Below, piece after piece: positions 1-11,500 of a stretch of DNA of 64,000 bases. The stretch spans positions 3,452,094-3,516,093 of the forward strand of contig CM069595.1 of NCBI GenBank assembly GCA_035771175.1, read 5' to 3'. The DNA is from Paratinospora sagittata (lineage: Eukaryota > Streptophyta > Magnoliopsida > Ranunculales > Menispermaceae). A model generated the notes under the pieces. That model ran no database searches. It was not told where the DNA came from and saw only the letters and a list, made by a program, of their open reading frames with translations. A program made the translations under genes and the position numbers. Every line of letters begins with the position of its first letter. Position 1 is the stretch's first letter.

Positions 1-1963
1 AGACATCCAAAAAAAATTGTGGTCTAGTTTTGGATTTATCAAGAAGGACTTGAAAAAAGGGAAACATAAACTTTTTAAACAAAGAGTAAATCATATTAAG
101 TTCCATGTTCTCAATCCCAAAATCTTCTCCCACTTGAGAGGCCACCAGCAGATTATTTTGAACAATCTAAGAGTACTAAGAGTTACCCTCAATATATTGG
201 TCATGATTGAATCAATATATTGGTCATGATTGAATCAGTGCCTTTCAATGTACCTAGCTATTTTAAATTTTAGATTTGTAAGTACAAGTTCATTTCGAAT
301 TTGCAATTCCAATGTTTTAGAACACTTTAGCTTTTCTTGAGGTAAAAATTTTCATATCGAACTATTTTTACTTTTACCTAATGTTTTCTGTATATTTAAT
401 TATGTTTTTCCATAATGGAGAGAAAAATAAAGAAAAAGGAAAGCAAATCAAGTAGAACTAGATGGCACTATAATTATGTTTGTTTTTAGTATATCTAGGA
501 AGAAACCTAGATCTTCCCAACAACTAAATCAATTTCTTTATGATTCTCTAAGATGAAAATTTTTCACAAATATTCCCCATGTCGAATAATTCTTCCCCAA
601 ATTAATTACATGAACTACAATTTAGTGCGAATTTGAGTTTTCAATTCTTGGCTAGGCGTATGCTTCAAAGTGTTCTAGGTGTACACCATAAGACTTAAGC
701 CTCAAAGCATATTGAGGCTTAAACATTGCTTTTATTAAGAATTGATATTTTATTTTTAAAAAAATAAATTTATGATTAAATTTTTAGATAATTTACCCTA
801 TAAGAGTAAAAACTTCTATTTCTCCCAAATGTAAAAGTATTAAATTTTAAAAAGTAAAAGAATTGGTTTAGTTATCACAAAAAATAATCATAATTATTCT
901 AAGTGCAACCTGCATTAACAAAAATTGGTGAGTGGCAAAAAACTAAGATTTTCCACAATGTATTTGCTACCTCCCTATTTGTTTATTCTTTTAATAGTTT
1001 AAAATTTCAAACTTAGAAATCTTAACATATGATACATGCTCATTTAGTTCTTAATATTGCTAATGAAAATAAAAGAAAATCAATTACATTAATTCCCACT
1101 ACATACATAAAATAGTTCATATTATGCTTATTAAATTATTTTTTTTACTTATAATTGTATATAATATTTTGACATTTTTGTTAATTATTTTCAGATTTTA
1201 CATTATTTCTTATAAAATATGAGACTTACTTCTTGTACACTTCCTTAAGTCCTCTATATTGCCTCAGAAGGCTACTACCTCAATTATGGTTCATGCTTTT
1301 TAAAAATTAAAACCTTGTGTATATCTACATACAAAGTATGGATAATCAAGATAATTACTCCGTGAGTGAAATTCAGCCGACAAGCAAATAAACTAATCGA
1401 CTTCGGACAAATTAAGCAAACTTGTCGCCACATTACCACACTGATAAGCTGAGTGTAAATTCCTTCAAGCAGTAAGGCTTGGAGAAATTTGGGTACACTG
1501 AATTCACTGGTATCATATACAAACTTTCTCCTGATTTAACTGTATTGTTCGAATCCAAAAATCCTAATACTTTAAAGAAAAAACAGCTAGATTATTGGAA
1601 ATTAATAATCTAGGTTACTGTTGGATCTACAATCTCTTACTCTTTATTTCTCTTTAACTTGTATATTACAACCTAGGATGCTGCGTATTTATAGACACCA
1701 AAGTCTAATTCCTAAACACTTACAATAAGTTTGAACCAAAAAAGAAAAAAAAAAAAAAAACACTTACAATAAGTAACTTCTAATTTCTACAATAGGTAAC
1801 TTCTAATTTCTCAACCTTCTAATTTCTTAATCTTCTAATGAGCATGATTAAGAAGCGTTCAATTGGTACAGCGATTAAGCACATTCTACAATAACAAGAC
1901 TAATTAACATTGGAAGAACAAATAATTCGAGTGAAAAGTGATAATCTTCAGAAGAACACTCAC
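1..1963. other. AT-rich stretch without a recognisable gene
   Basis: No protein family, tRNA or intact element was recognised here on either strand. The stretch is AT-rich with short poly-A/T runs. If the candidate minus-strand first exon at 1964-2080 is real, this would be its first intron or downstream sequence. A TATA-like string near 1687 and promoter-like minus-strand sequence could belong to a decayed LTR, but no LTR ends could be fixed. Confidence 0.5.
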
Positions 1964-2080
1964 TGGAGAGCTATAATACGAAGCAGATCGATTTATCCGT
2001 GCATTTGAGCGAAGTGTCGAGCGATTCCCAATCGAATACTCTGGCGAGGGTTTTACAGAAGTAGAGAGCGTGAGCGCCAT
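1964..2080 (-). CDS. Candidate first exon of an unidentified gene (organelle-leader-like N-terminus)
   Basis: Reading the minus strand from an ATG at 2080 gives 39 open codons ending at a good donor (CCA|GTGAGT). The peptide begins MALTLSTSVKPSPEYS and continues with many Ser, Arg, Asn and Ala and almost no acidic residues, which is typical of a chloroplast or mitochondrial transit peptide. Just upstream (about 2150-2170) is AAACCCTAG-type sequence, common in plant 5' UTRs. No following exon was recognised at 1-1960, so the rest of the gene would lie beyond the left edge or was lost. The family is unknown. A chance open stretch in a decayed promoter region is the main alternative. Confidence 0.35.
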
Positions 2081-2487
2081 AACCTTCTACTGTTTTGAGC
2101 TTCCGAAGGAGTCCATGAACGAAAATGGCAACGTAAATGATTAGCTAAAACCCTGTTTTCTAGGGTTTTGAACCTCTGAAAATGGAGTTCATCGAAGCAG
2201 ACTACAGACAGCAACCGGTGGGTGACGACAAGGAACCAAGTAAGGCGTGTTTGGCTGCAAGCCGTGTGTCTCAACTAATTTTGTAATGCCTTTTACTTAC
2301 TTTCTTTCTTTTTTTTCAATTAAAAGATAAAAGTTCTAGTTAACTCAATTTTTTTTGTTTAAGTTACTCAACTTAATTCAACAAAACTTTTTATTTTTTT
2401 TTAAATATTTGTTTTGTTGTCAAGAACTCAACAAAGTTTTTTTTTTTCAATTATAAAAATGACTAAATAAATACTTATATTAAGACA

Positions 2488-2719
2488 GTGTTTGGTTGGA
2501 TATCTAAAAATATTTTTTTCTATTTTAAATGTATACAAAAAGTACAATTAGAAAACTTGAAAAATGACAAAATGTCATTTCTCAAGCTTTCACTTTTCTG
2601 TGAGAGGAGATTAGAAAAGTATTTTCAAAAACTATTCCATCAAGCATGTTTTTTTATTATTTTCTTTTTATTTTATTATTTAAAAACTGAAAATAATTTT
2701 TGGATTGTAAACCAAACAC
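2488..2719. mobile_element. MITE-like element, about 232 bp, GTGTTTGGTT terminal inverted repeats
   Basis: The left end reads GTGTTTGGTT and the right end AACCAAACAC, a perfect 10-bp inverted repeat. The interior is AT-rich and non-coding, with degenerate inverted symmetry. GTTTGGT-type ends are common in plant hAT and PIF/Harbinger MITEs. A clear target-site duplication was not found, so the superfamily is open. The open frame at 2488-2877 running through it has no recognisable protein character. Confidence 0.45.
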
Positions 2720-2930
2720 AGTTTAAAGATTCTCAAACTCAGACGAAAGAAAGGGATTCCGTTGGAGAAGCTGCAAAAGGTTATCAAGCTAGCACTACTT
2801 TAATCAATTTGTTCAATCTCATTTGCCCCCATCTAAGGAGAACTAAATGTCATACAATCAGATGCAAATTGTCTTGAACAAATAGGGAACAAGTTATATA
2901 ATTTCGTCACCAATCCAATAATTGTATATA

Positions 2931-3115
2931 GGCCCTATTTGGTTTTGTGGCCTTATTTGGTTTTGTGCTTTGAGTAGTAGTGCAGCTGTGTTTTGGTTAA
3001 ATATAGCAAATAGCTCCTTTGGAAAATCAGCTTTTACAACAGTGTTCACTTCTGAGTTTGAGAGCCGAGTAAAGTGCTTTTAAGTCCAAACGCAGAAGTT
3101 GTACCAAATAAGGCC
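2931..3115. mobile_element. MITE-like element with duplicated left terminus
   Basis: GGCCTTATTTGGT at 2949 is matched by ACCAAATAAGGCC ending at 3115, a perfect 13-bp terminal inverted repeat around a 167-bp non-coding element. The left terminus occurs twice in tandem (2931-2948 and 2949-2966, one mismatch), so either copy could be the real end. This size and end type are usual for small non-autonomous plant DNA transposons. No confident target duplication was seen. Confidence 0.5.
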
Positions 3116-3269
3116 ATAGTCGGCATTCTAAGTTGCATGCTTCATGTGCAAGAATTTGAAATTTTATTCATTGAGAGTGACCATTACCTTTAATGACACA
3201 GTATACTGGAAATCAAATACATTGAACCTTATATATGTGTGTATGTGTGTACTTGGGGATTGGGGATGT

Positions 3270-3421
3270 TGTTGGCAACTACCACATCGGGCTAAGGAAT
3301 AAGGTTTTATTCCAAAAGGCATCAAAACTAATGAGGGTGATATTTCGACTTGTATTCTATGAAATGAACTTTGCTCATAGTCCATGTGATATTTATCATT
3401 TTGATTTACACATTCCCAACA
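3270..3421. mobile_element. Possible short LTR (TRIM-like) with TGTTGG...CCAACA ends
   Basis: A 152-bp unit begins TGTTGGCAACTACCACATCGG-like sequence and ends CCAACA, giving 6-bp inverted ends. ACCACATCGG close to the start is a motif I associate with many short plant LTRs. No second LTR, primer-binding site or matching 5-bp target duplication was found, so this would be a solo or decayed copy. Confidence is low to moderate. Confidence 0.35.
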
Positions 3422-3601
3422 ATAAATGACTTCTACCATCAGATTTTGCTCTATAAAATTAATAGAGGTGATATGACAATCACTCATTCAATTCAAGGCA
3501 TAAAAACCTTCAACAATCATTCCAATCTCCTACACTCAATTTATATATCAAAATCTCTAAAACACAAAAAAACTAGGATCTCACTCAAACTAAAACACTA
3601 T

Positions 3602-6110
3602 CTTTTTTTTTTTAAGAGAAAAAAGTATAAATCTTTATTTAAGTATAATTAAAACTATTTTACAAAACATAAATACACAGGAACACAAACCATTTACTGT
3701 GTCCAAAACAACCCACTACAAAAAAAAAACCAATCATGACAATTCCAACATTACATCATACAAGCAAACAAGTTTCTATACCACTCAGCCACCGAGAAAC
3801 CTCCAAAAATTTTTGATGAAGCAGCCCAACCTGTAGTCAATAACAAAACCTCCTCCCACAACCTCCAACAATCTTTGGTTTGATCTTGAAATATCTTTCT
3901 ATTTCTCTCAAGACAAATCACCCACAACGAAGCAAATGACATAATTCTACCTATTTTTATATGCTTCCTAAATAAATTAGGAAATCGGGATGAAACAAAA
4001 CATTCATCGATCGAGATAGGAGAGGAAAAGGAACCATTGCACACCTCCGACCACCGTTGCCACAAAAATCGAATCTAGTCACACTCGGCAAACAAATGAG
4101 CAACAAACTCACCATCCTTCTTACATAGTAAGCAACAACTAGGTGATAAAAATCAAAATGGGAAATGTTTTTGCATCATATCAGTAGTATTAATCTTCTT
4201 ATGCAATAAGGACCACCCAAAAAATTTTACTTTTGAAAGGAATATGTGCAGCCTAAATGTGAAACAAAAGGGAAAACATTATTAGGAGGAGACAGAACCA
4301 AAGCCTCAAAGAAAGAACTACAAGAAAACTTACCATAAGGGTTAAGAGTCCATTTAAAATTATCATCCCCTAAAGACAATCTAACGTTACTCAAAAGAGC
4401 AGATAATTCCTCAAATTGAGATAACGCCCTAGAGGATGGAGGTCAATGAAAGTGAAGGTTTCAATAGGATGAATCCTCAGCTGAACTATTAACAAAAAAA
4501 GCTATTGGTTTGTTATGTAATCTAGACAAATGATATAGGCGAGGAAATCGAGATGCAAATGAAGAGTCACTACGCCAAATATCTTCCCAAAATCGACAAA
4601 ACCATACCACTTCCTACTGACCTAGACAAAAAAGGGAAAAAGATAGGAAAAAGGGAATGAATAAATTTCCATGAACTTTTATGTGTGGATAGATGAGAAG
4701 ATCCAATGTCCCATCCTACATTTGAGGAGCCATGAATGCTTCAGATTACTTTAACCCACAAAGAATCTTTTTCTTGAGAAAGCCTCCACAACCACTTTGA
4801 AGTCAAAACCTTATTCATATTCACTAAATTCTCAATCCCTAAACCACATTTACTTGCGGGTTGTTGAACTATCTTCCAATTAACCAAATGAAAATTGTTC
4901 TGAGCATCCACTCTTTCCCATAAAAAGGATCTTATTCTTTTCTCCATTGCCCTGGCCACACCACGAGGAATCCGAAACAAAAAGAGGAAGTACGTAGGTA
5001 ACGCTGTCAATACAGATCTAATAAGGAATAATTTTCCCCCTTTGGAAAGGAAACATCTCTTCCACCCATCAAGTTGCTTAGAAATCTTTGCCATGACTGG
5101 ATCTCAAAAATTAAAAGCGTTTGGATTTGTACCTAAAGGAAACTCAAGATAAGTCATTGGCCAAAAACTAATTGCACACCTCACCTTCTCTGCAATTGAA
5201 GTAAGAACATCCATCCCCACATTGATGCCTGCCACCTGGCTCTTAGCCATATTGATTCTGAACCCAGACATCCTACAAAAACATTCCAAAACCTTGATAG
5301 CCCTAGAGCACTTTTTTTTATCCCCCCGAAGAAGAAATAAATAATTGTTTGCATATAGAAGATGAAAGACTTCAATCTTGTCTCCACCTAGTATAAAACC
5401 TTTGGAGATTGAAACTTCACATACTTTGTACACCAATCTTCTCAGCACATCAACCATCATAGTAAAAAGAAACGACGAAAGTAGGTCTCCCTGCCTTAGC
5501 CCTCAATGCCCAACAAACTTGCCACGTGGTCTACCATTAACCATTATTGAATAGTTTACTGAACTCAAACAACCTCTAATCCACCTTCTCTATCTTTCCC
5601 CCATACCTTTTTGTTTCATAACAAAGTGGAGAAAGTCCTAGTTCACCGAATCCTACACCTTTGCAAAGTCAGCTTTAAACAACAATCCCCCATTTCTTCC
5701 TCCTATATTTCTCCACAGCCTCATTCACAATAAAAGACGCATCCATTACACGCCAGCTTTTTCGTCCTTAGGAGCAACAATCGCCTTTGAAGACCTCGTA
5801 TCTACCTTTGAGATCTTCAAGAAGGAGCCTCTATCGTTTGACCTAATCTCCACGAGAATGACTCCCCCATTACCTCTGAAAGAACGAACAAAAGCCTTTC
5901 CTACACTGTTTTTCCCTGTCGCGTTTAGCTGCTTGAGCAGCCAAACCGCCATATCCCACTCTAGGCGAACCTCAACCTTCTTAGACTTAGATTTCTCTTC
6001 AATACCAACCGACTTACCATCCACACTTTTCATGCCAAGAAAAGCTTCGAGGCTACCTGAAACTCCACCTTCTTCCCCATCCCTAAAAGTTTGGCCCTCA
6101 AACTAAAACA
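3602..6110 (-). mobile_element. Degenerate L1-type LINE (reverse transcriptase remnant)
   Basis: Read on the minus strand, the order is an N-terminal ORF fragment (6033-5746), the reverse-transcriptase core (about 5730-5104), the connection region (5094-4741), and the zinc-binding/C-terminal region down to 3751. A T-run at 3602-3612 would be the poly-A tail. Recognisable LINE segments include NGRPRGKF, GLRQGD, MSGFRINMAKSQ and KGGKLFLIRSVL. The element is dead: the catalytic YADD box reads YANN (in the segment 5460-5104), several in-frame stops and frameshifts interrupt it, and the endonuclease domain is absent, because the N-terminal fragment runs almost directly into the middle of the RT. 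Its 5' side approaches the N gap, so more may be hidden there. Confidence 0.8.
5746..6033 (-). pseudogene. LINE ORF N-terminal fragment
   Basis: This 95-codon open segment is rich in Lys, Ser and Val and contains WDMAVWLLKQL and VEIRSNDRGSF. That resembles the DUF4283-like N-terminal part of plant L1-type LINE proteins, where a phrase such as VE.RRNDRG.F recurs. It lies immediately 5' of the RT remnant in the same orientation, which supports it as part of the same element after an internal deletion. I am not certain of the domain name. Confidence 0.45.
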
Positions 6111-6171
6111 CCATTGGTGCAAGATTTGACTAACACCAGTAGACAATGAGGTGGAGGGAAGATGTTGATCT

Positions 6172-6271
6172 NNNNNNNNNNNNNNNNNNNNNNNNNNNNN
6201 NNNNNNNNNNNNNNNNNNNNNNNNNNNNNNNNNNNNNNNNNNNNNNNNNNNNNNNNNNNNNNNNNNNNNNN
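6172..6271. other. Assembly gap (100 N)
   Basis: Exactly 100 undetermined bases. A run of 100 is the conventional placeholder for a scaffold join of unknown size. It lies at the 5' side of the LINE remnant, where repeats commonly break assemblies. Confidence 0.98.
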
Positions 6272-7349
6272 TAAGGCTCTTTAGAGTTCAATTACAAAAA
6301 GATTTTGGGCAGCTAATTTATAGTGTAGAACTTTATTGGATTATTTATGACGTGAATCACTTGATCAAATTAAGAAAAGGGCTAAAATTTCCTCATTAAG
6401 TATGTTTCCAAAATGGGCAAGGGGGAGTGAATCGATGCTCGGGTGTAGTGAAAAAAATGAGTGAGTTTCTTTGAACGAATGTAAATAAGTTAGTCCATAT
6501 AATAGGCTTATATTGGTGATTTGGAACTTAAGAACACTAACATGCAAAGAAATGGAGATAGTAAATATTATGATTATGAGAAAAAAAAAATGCTTATAAG
6601 AGTTCAAATGAGTAAATGAAAAATTAAGAGAATCGAGAATACATGATGCAAACTACATAATTTTGGAAAATATAAAAATAGAAATGAACTCTGAGGTGAG
6701 AATACTTGTAGACTAGAACTATGAAGAATATGTCGTTAAGATTACTAGGAAAGGAGAAAGAGTTATATGAATAAAACTTATAATAAAGTATAATATTTGC
6801 AATATAGTGCATATGCACTCCCAACAAACTAAAACATAATATTAGGAAAATATGGATGAGTAATTCAAAAAATGCTTCAAGGAGAGGAGGTGGTGCATAT
6901 GGGAGGAGATTTTAGTGGAAATAAAGTAGAGGGAGGGTAAGGTATGAAATGATGTATGGAGGATCTGGATTTAGAGATAGGAATAAATCTAGAGTGAGGA
7001 ACTAGACTTATGATTTCGTAATAGCATATACATATTTTAAAAGAAAGATGGTTGAACTCTTCATGGAGAACCACTTTAACTCAAAGAAAACTTTAGGTGT
7101 TTGATATGGTTGAACTCTTCATGGAGAACCATTTTAACTCAAAGAAAACTTTAGGTGTTTGATGTGAGAAGAATTGGTTCTCTATGGAGAAAACGCCTCA
7201 ACTCAGGAAGTTTATTGTGGAAATAAATGAGGTGGGCTTGCCCAGCCTCCCACTATTTAGTCCCGCATCACCCCACTTATAGTGGAGAAGCCCCAACTCT
7301 TTTCTCTATCGTTTCTTTTCTCAACACCTCTCCATCTTTCCTTCCTCTC
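6272..7349. other. Non-coding stretch with a 58-bp tandem duplication
   Basis: No gene was recognised. The notable structure is a direct duplication of a 58-bp unit at 7048-7105 and 7106-7163, identical except for one C/T difference. The sequence around 7190-7300 is less AT-rich than its surroundings and may be an old transposon remnant, but it could not be assigned. Confidence 0.5.
7048..7163. repeat. Tandem duplication, 58-bp unit x 2
   Basis: Both copies start ATGGTTGAACTCTTCATGGA and run to TTTAGGTGTTTGAT with no spacer. A single C/T mismatch separates them, so the duplication is young. No coding role is evident. Confidence 0.9.
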
Positions 7350-7735
7350 TGATGAATAATGTATTTTAGCATGCTTTTTATGTTATTTTTTTTTTAGTTT
7401 CTTTTTTAGAAAAGTTTTTATTTTGATATATTTAATTTTTTAGTAGTAGTTTTAGATAGTTTTTAATTTTTTTATTATTATTTAAGTGTATTAAAAAGTG
7501 TTTAGAAGTATCTAAATAGAGTTTTAATAGGATTAGGAAGTTGCTTTTATGTTATAGATAGGTTAGGAAACTTATTTTTAAGTGTTTTAAGTAGTTTAGA
7601 AGTTGTTTTAGGGGAGTTATCTATATAAGGAGTTCCAGTTACGAAATTTAGGAGATGAAGATCAATTATTATTATTATTTTGAATAATCTATTAAATACA
7701 ATTTTGTTTGGTTTATTTCAATACAATCTACATCA
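7350..7735 (+). mobile_element. Solo LTR, 386 bp, with 5-bp target-site duplication
   Basis: The unit starts TGATGAATAATG and ends CTACATCA, so TGATG and CATCA form inverted ends with the canonical TG...CA. The same pentamer CTCTC flanks it on both sides (7345-7349 and 7736-7740), which is the duplication expected from LTR-retrotransposon integration. CTATATAAGG near 7621 is a plausible LTR TATA box and sets the orientation. No primer-binding site or internal region follows, so this is a solo LTR left by unequal recombination. Copia or gypsy membership cannot be told. Confidence 0.75.
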
Positions 7736-7740
7736 CTCTC

Positions 7741-8525
7741 CTTTCTCATTGTGTCTTCATTTTGATTCAAAACTAAAACCTAATTGACTAGAACTATTAT
7801 TGGATTGGTCTAGGTAATTTAATAAATCTTTACGGGTTGATTTCATAGGCGCCCAAATTGGTCTTCTGATAAGATTGGGTGGTTGGATATTTCTTCTAAA
7901 ACCTACCTGGCTCAACTCGTGCACACCCTAGTTCAAACTGCCATAAAATCTTAAAGGACATGTTATAAAACTTGGTAAAAGACTAGGGATGAGGGAAGTT
8001 TTGAAAATTGTAGAGATGCAAAAAAATAAAAAAATAAAAAAGCTGTAACTAATGCTAAATTTAAAAGTATGATGATTTATATACTTAGGTTAGGTACAAA
8101 GGAAGATGAAGAAATTAATATAGTAAATTTGAAAACTAAAAGAAACTAGAAAAAAAAATCTTAACCAATTAAGTTTATTAAAAATGACAATTAAAGAGTT
8201 TAGTGAGAAAAGAAGAGATCAAAGAAAGCTGAAGGATATCTTGTTTCTGATTTTAATTTTCTCAGCATAAAGGCTGTTTTGGTGCCAAAGAATCGTTTCT
8301 CGTTATCAGCTCAGAGGCTCATTTTAATATTATGAAAAATTGTATTTGTTACCTATTTTTACCTGTAACATTAATATTGCTATTCTTTTGGGACAATGAA
8401 AACTCTTTTCTGAAAAAAAAGGAGGAAAAAATAAAGTAAGGAAGTGTAATGAAGCAGTATGACAGAAAGAGCATTTTGCATACAATTAATTTCTAGATGG
8501 ACATTGCCATGCAGCTAATACAGCA
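7741..8525. other. Upstream region of the SWC5 gene
   Basis: Non-coding, AT-rich sequence between the solo LTR and the first recognised SWC5 coding exon. It probably includes the promoter and 5' UTR. No convincing TATA box or additional coding exon was identified. The frame of exon 1 is open for about ten codons upstream of the chosen ATG, so an extra upstream exon cannot be excluded. Confidence 0.4.
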
Positions 8526-11500
8526 ATGGAAGACAGAGCTGCTTCTTCTTCAGTAGATGGTTTGCCTTCTTCTGAGCATCAGATAGAAGTTGAAGAAGCT
8601 GGTAATTGTCATTCCTTGTTTGGAATGTTTGGGTAATTGTTACTACATTTATAAATATATTGCAAGGCAGTTTTTCATTTCTTTCCTGTTATGTTTAAAG
8701 ATTTCCTATCTTTCTCATCTCACACATCCACTTACTCATTTTTGTATTGTACTTTGTCATGACCCTGCTGTTGATCACCTACACACACATTATTGTCAGC
8801 GTTTGATCTGTTGCATAAACTTGCTTTCATTTTTAGTAATACATTTAGTTGTGTATGGATAATTATTAACTTAGCGTGGAATGGAGGAAGGGGAAAAAAG
8901 ACTTTGTTGAGATGAGTTGAGTAGTTGTGCGTGGCTTCTGCAGTGTGCTGTTCTTGCAGTATAAGCTGGGGGCAACTTGACCAATTGTCTCCTACTTGGG
9001 GCTTGTGCAGCTAGTGAAATTCAATGATGTCAATGTGTTGCTTACAAGGTTAATATTGGGAATCTATGCAGGATTGGTGTGGGCTCTTGTGGATCAGATC
9101 ATGAATATTCGTAAGATTCTATGAGCTACTAAAAGTACTTTTCTATAATATATAAAAAATAAGTAGGCACCCCTAGCATGAGCCAAGGAGGCCCTCAAAA
9201 GGAGCAATTACAAGAGAAGAACCCACTTGAAACTAAGATCTCCCAAACATTTCTATAATATACCTAACATACGCATGAGAAGCATAAATTGACAGTCAAA
9301 CACTCATATCAGCAGTTAAGCACAAAAAAAAAAAAAAACAATCTAAGTAACTAGGCCTTGCAATAAACCAAACCCACACAGTGACTTACATATATTAATT
9401 CTGAATTCAACAGTAAACTGTGACAAAACTTGGTAAGTATGTAACAAATAAATTAATGAAATAAAAGCATAAATTAATGAAATAAAGGACATGAAAAGGC
9501 ATATAATATTGAAAATAAAATGACAAGCATAGTTGCTGCAATTGGAAGGCTTGGGTTTTGTGATTGGAAGAAGAGGGGGAAATGTAATGTGTGTCTATTG
9601 TATGTAACTTATTTAATTAATTTTTATCATCTAGGCCATGTTTATGTGACATGCCAGAACTACGTCAATTACCTAGTTATACTTGATGACACTGCTGAAG
9701 TTGCATTTTGCACCAGCCAGTGAGGAAAAAGAACAAGGAATAACATTATATGCAATTATGTACAAACCAAGCGTAGACTTGTTCAATTCAAAGAAATAGT
9801 CCTCATGTTCGGCATGTGTACAAAGTTATAATATGCTTTCGATCAAATGAGCCGAGTATGTGCATTGCCATTGCGATTCTATATAGTTGGCCTTAATACT
9901 GTACAATATTAATTTTAAATGTAAATATCAGCTTAACTCAATTAGGCTTTTTTCCAACTATATGAGGTTGGCTACATGAGTTCACTTCCTCCACTCTGCT
10001 CTATCAAGCGCGAAGTTGGCATTTATATTGCAAGTAAAGTTTTATTCGTAAATACTCAACTCAACTCAAAAACCTTTTTCCAACTACATGGGGTCGGCTA
10101 CATGAATCCACTTCCTACACTCCGCTCTATCAAGGGCTAAGTCTACATTCAAATTACAAGAAGTTAGATCTTTCTTAATTTTATGTGTAAATGATTCCTG
10201 GAAATTTTGCATGTTTGGTTAATGTAGCTTGTATTATCTTTATTTGAGGATGCAAGTTTGCCACTTCATCAGTTGTAATTGTTACATATTCTTTTGCTGA
10301 TAGTGAGGCTTATTCTAGCTCAAGTGAGTTTTTTTCAAGTATCTTATATTGTAACAGAAAGGAAGGCTCGGGTGAATGCTGCATGGGAGCAAATGAATCA
10401 GCGTTTATCTATTAAAGTACCCAAGTCTTTTACTACTAAATCCAATTCAATGCTAAATAAAGCAGCGCCAACGACTTCTAATGTGAGGATCTTTTCTTTC
10501 ATGACCCCCGTTTCTCTTTTTTTTTTTTTCCTTCTTGATGTCATAATAATTGCAAGTGTATCATTGACCATGCCTGTTGAAACTAAATTATGCGGCATAT
10601 TGTTTGACCTTGATTTTCTTATATAGAATTGGATGACCGCCCTTGGTCTGACAACTAGGGAGGCCACATCGCCTGGATTGGACTTACCACAGAAGAGGCC
10701 AAACGTTGGGCAGAGTGTCACCAGTGATGAGACCAAGAGACTTGCTGCTGCTGCTCTATTGGCAGTCAAGGATGCTGCTGCCTCTGCCACCACAGGAAGA
10801 GGTAAAATAGAGGTAGGTGGTCTTTTTGAGTAGCTATAGCTTGATCTTAGATTCTTGCTTGTCTGTTAGCATTTATGAAAGCAAAAGCATTTAGTTATAA
10901 ATGAAAATAGTGCTTACAGTAACTGTAATTGTGAAAGTCACAATTCTTAATATGCATGGTTTTTAATTTTTCATCAAACTGGTTTTTATTCCAGAGGTTC
11001 CATTCTTAGATTTTTGCAAACTTGCACCTTCAGTGTCCCGTCAAGAGGGAATTCTTTGCAGCTCTACTGCAGTGTTATTTCGATTTCAGCTTTTCAAACA
11101 GAACTTTGTAATATATTGTTTGAACAGAGCAATTTATTGTGGTTACAAGAAATTTTCAAAAATAATGGAATATTAATTCATTGTTTCGGAATTGAAAAGT
11201 TCAATAATGTCACAAACAGAAAAAACAAAGGAAATTAGAAAAAGAAAAAACTTACAAACATTGAGGAAATAATGAGAATGCAATCTTCTAATTAATCCTA
11301 TAGTTTGTGTTAAGTAATTTGCTTTTAATTCTTCTAAATGCTTGGGTAAATTGCTTCTTAACATTATGACCCAGTATATAACTTGCGGTTGTCCACTATG
11401 TTCAAGAATTGAGGTCATGAATTATATCGTCTTCCGTTCATATTGATGTTGAGTGGCTTCTAAATGACGACTTTATGGGGAGCAGACAAGCTCTGCTAAA

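Noticed and set aside
1508..1516. TGGTATCA, part of a copia primer-binding site sequence
   Set aside because: Only eight bases match the tRNA-Met primer site, it is not adjacent to an LTR end, and no LTR pair is present.
1320..1520. About 70 open codons on the minus strand, considered as a second exon for the 1964-2080 candidate
   Set aside because: Hydrophobic, unpatterned sequence without flanking splice sites that I could justify or any recognisable family.
2488..2877. 129-codon open frame on the plus strand
   Set aside because: It runs through a MITE-like element, does not start with a convincing ATG context, and is low-complexity Phe/Lys-rich.
5858..6106. Plus-strand 82-codon open frame
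   Set aside because: Antisense of the LINE N-terminal fragment, with no independent support.
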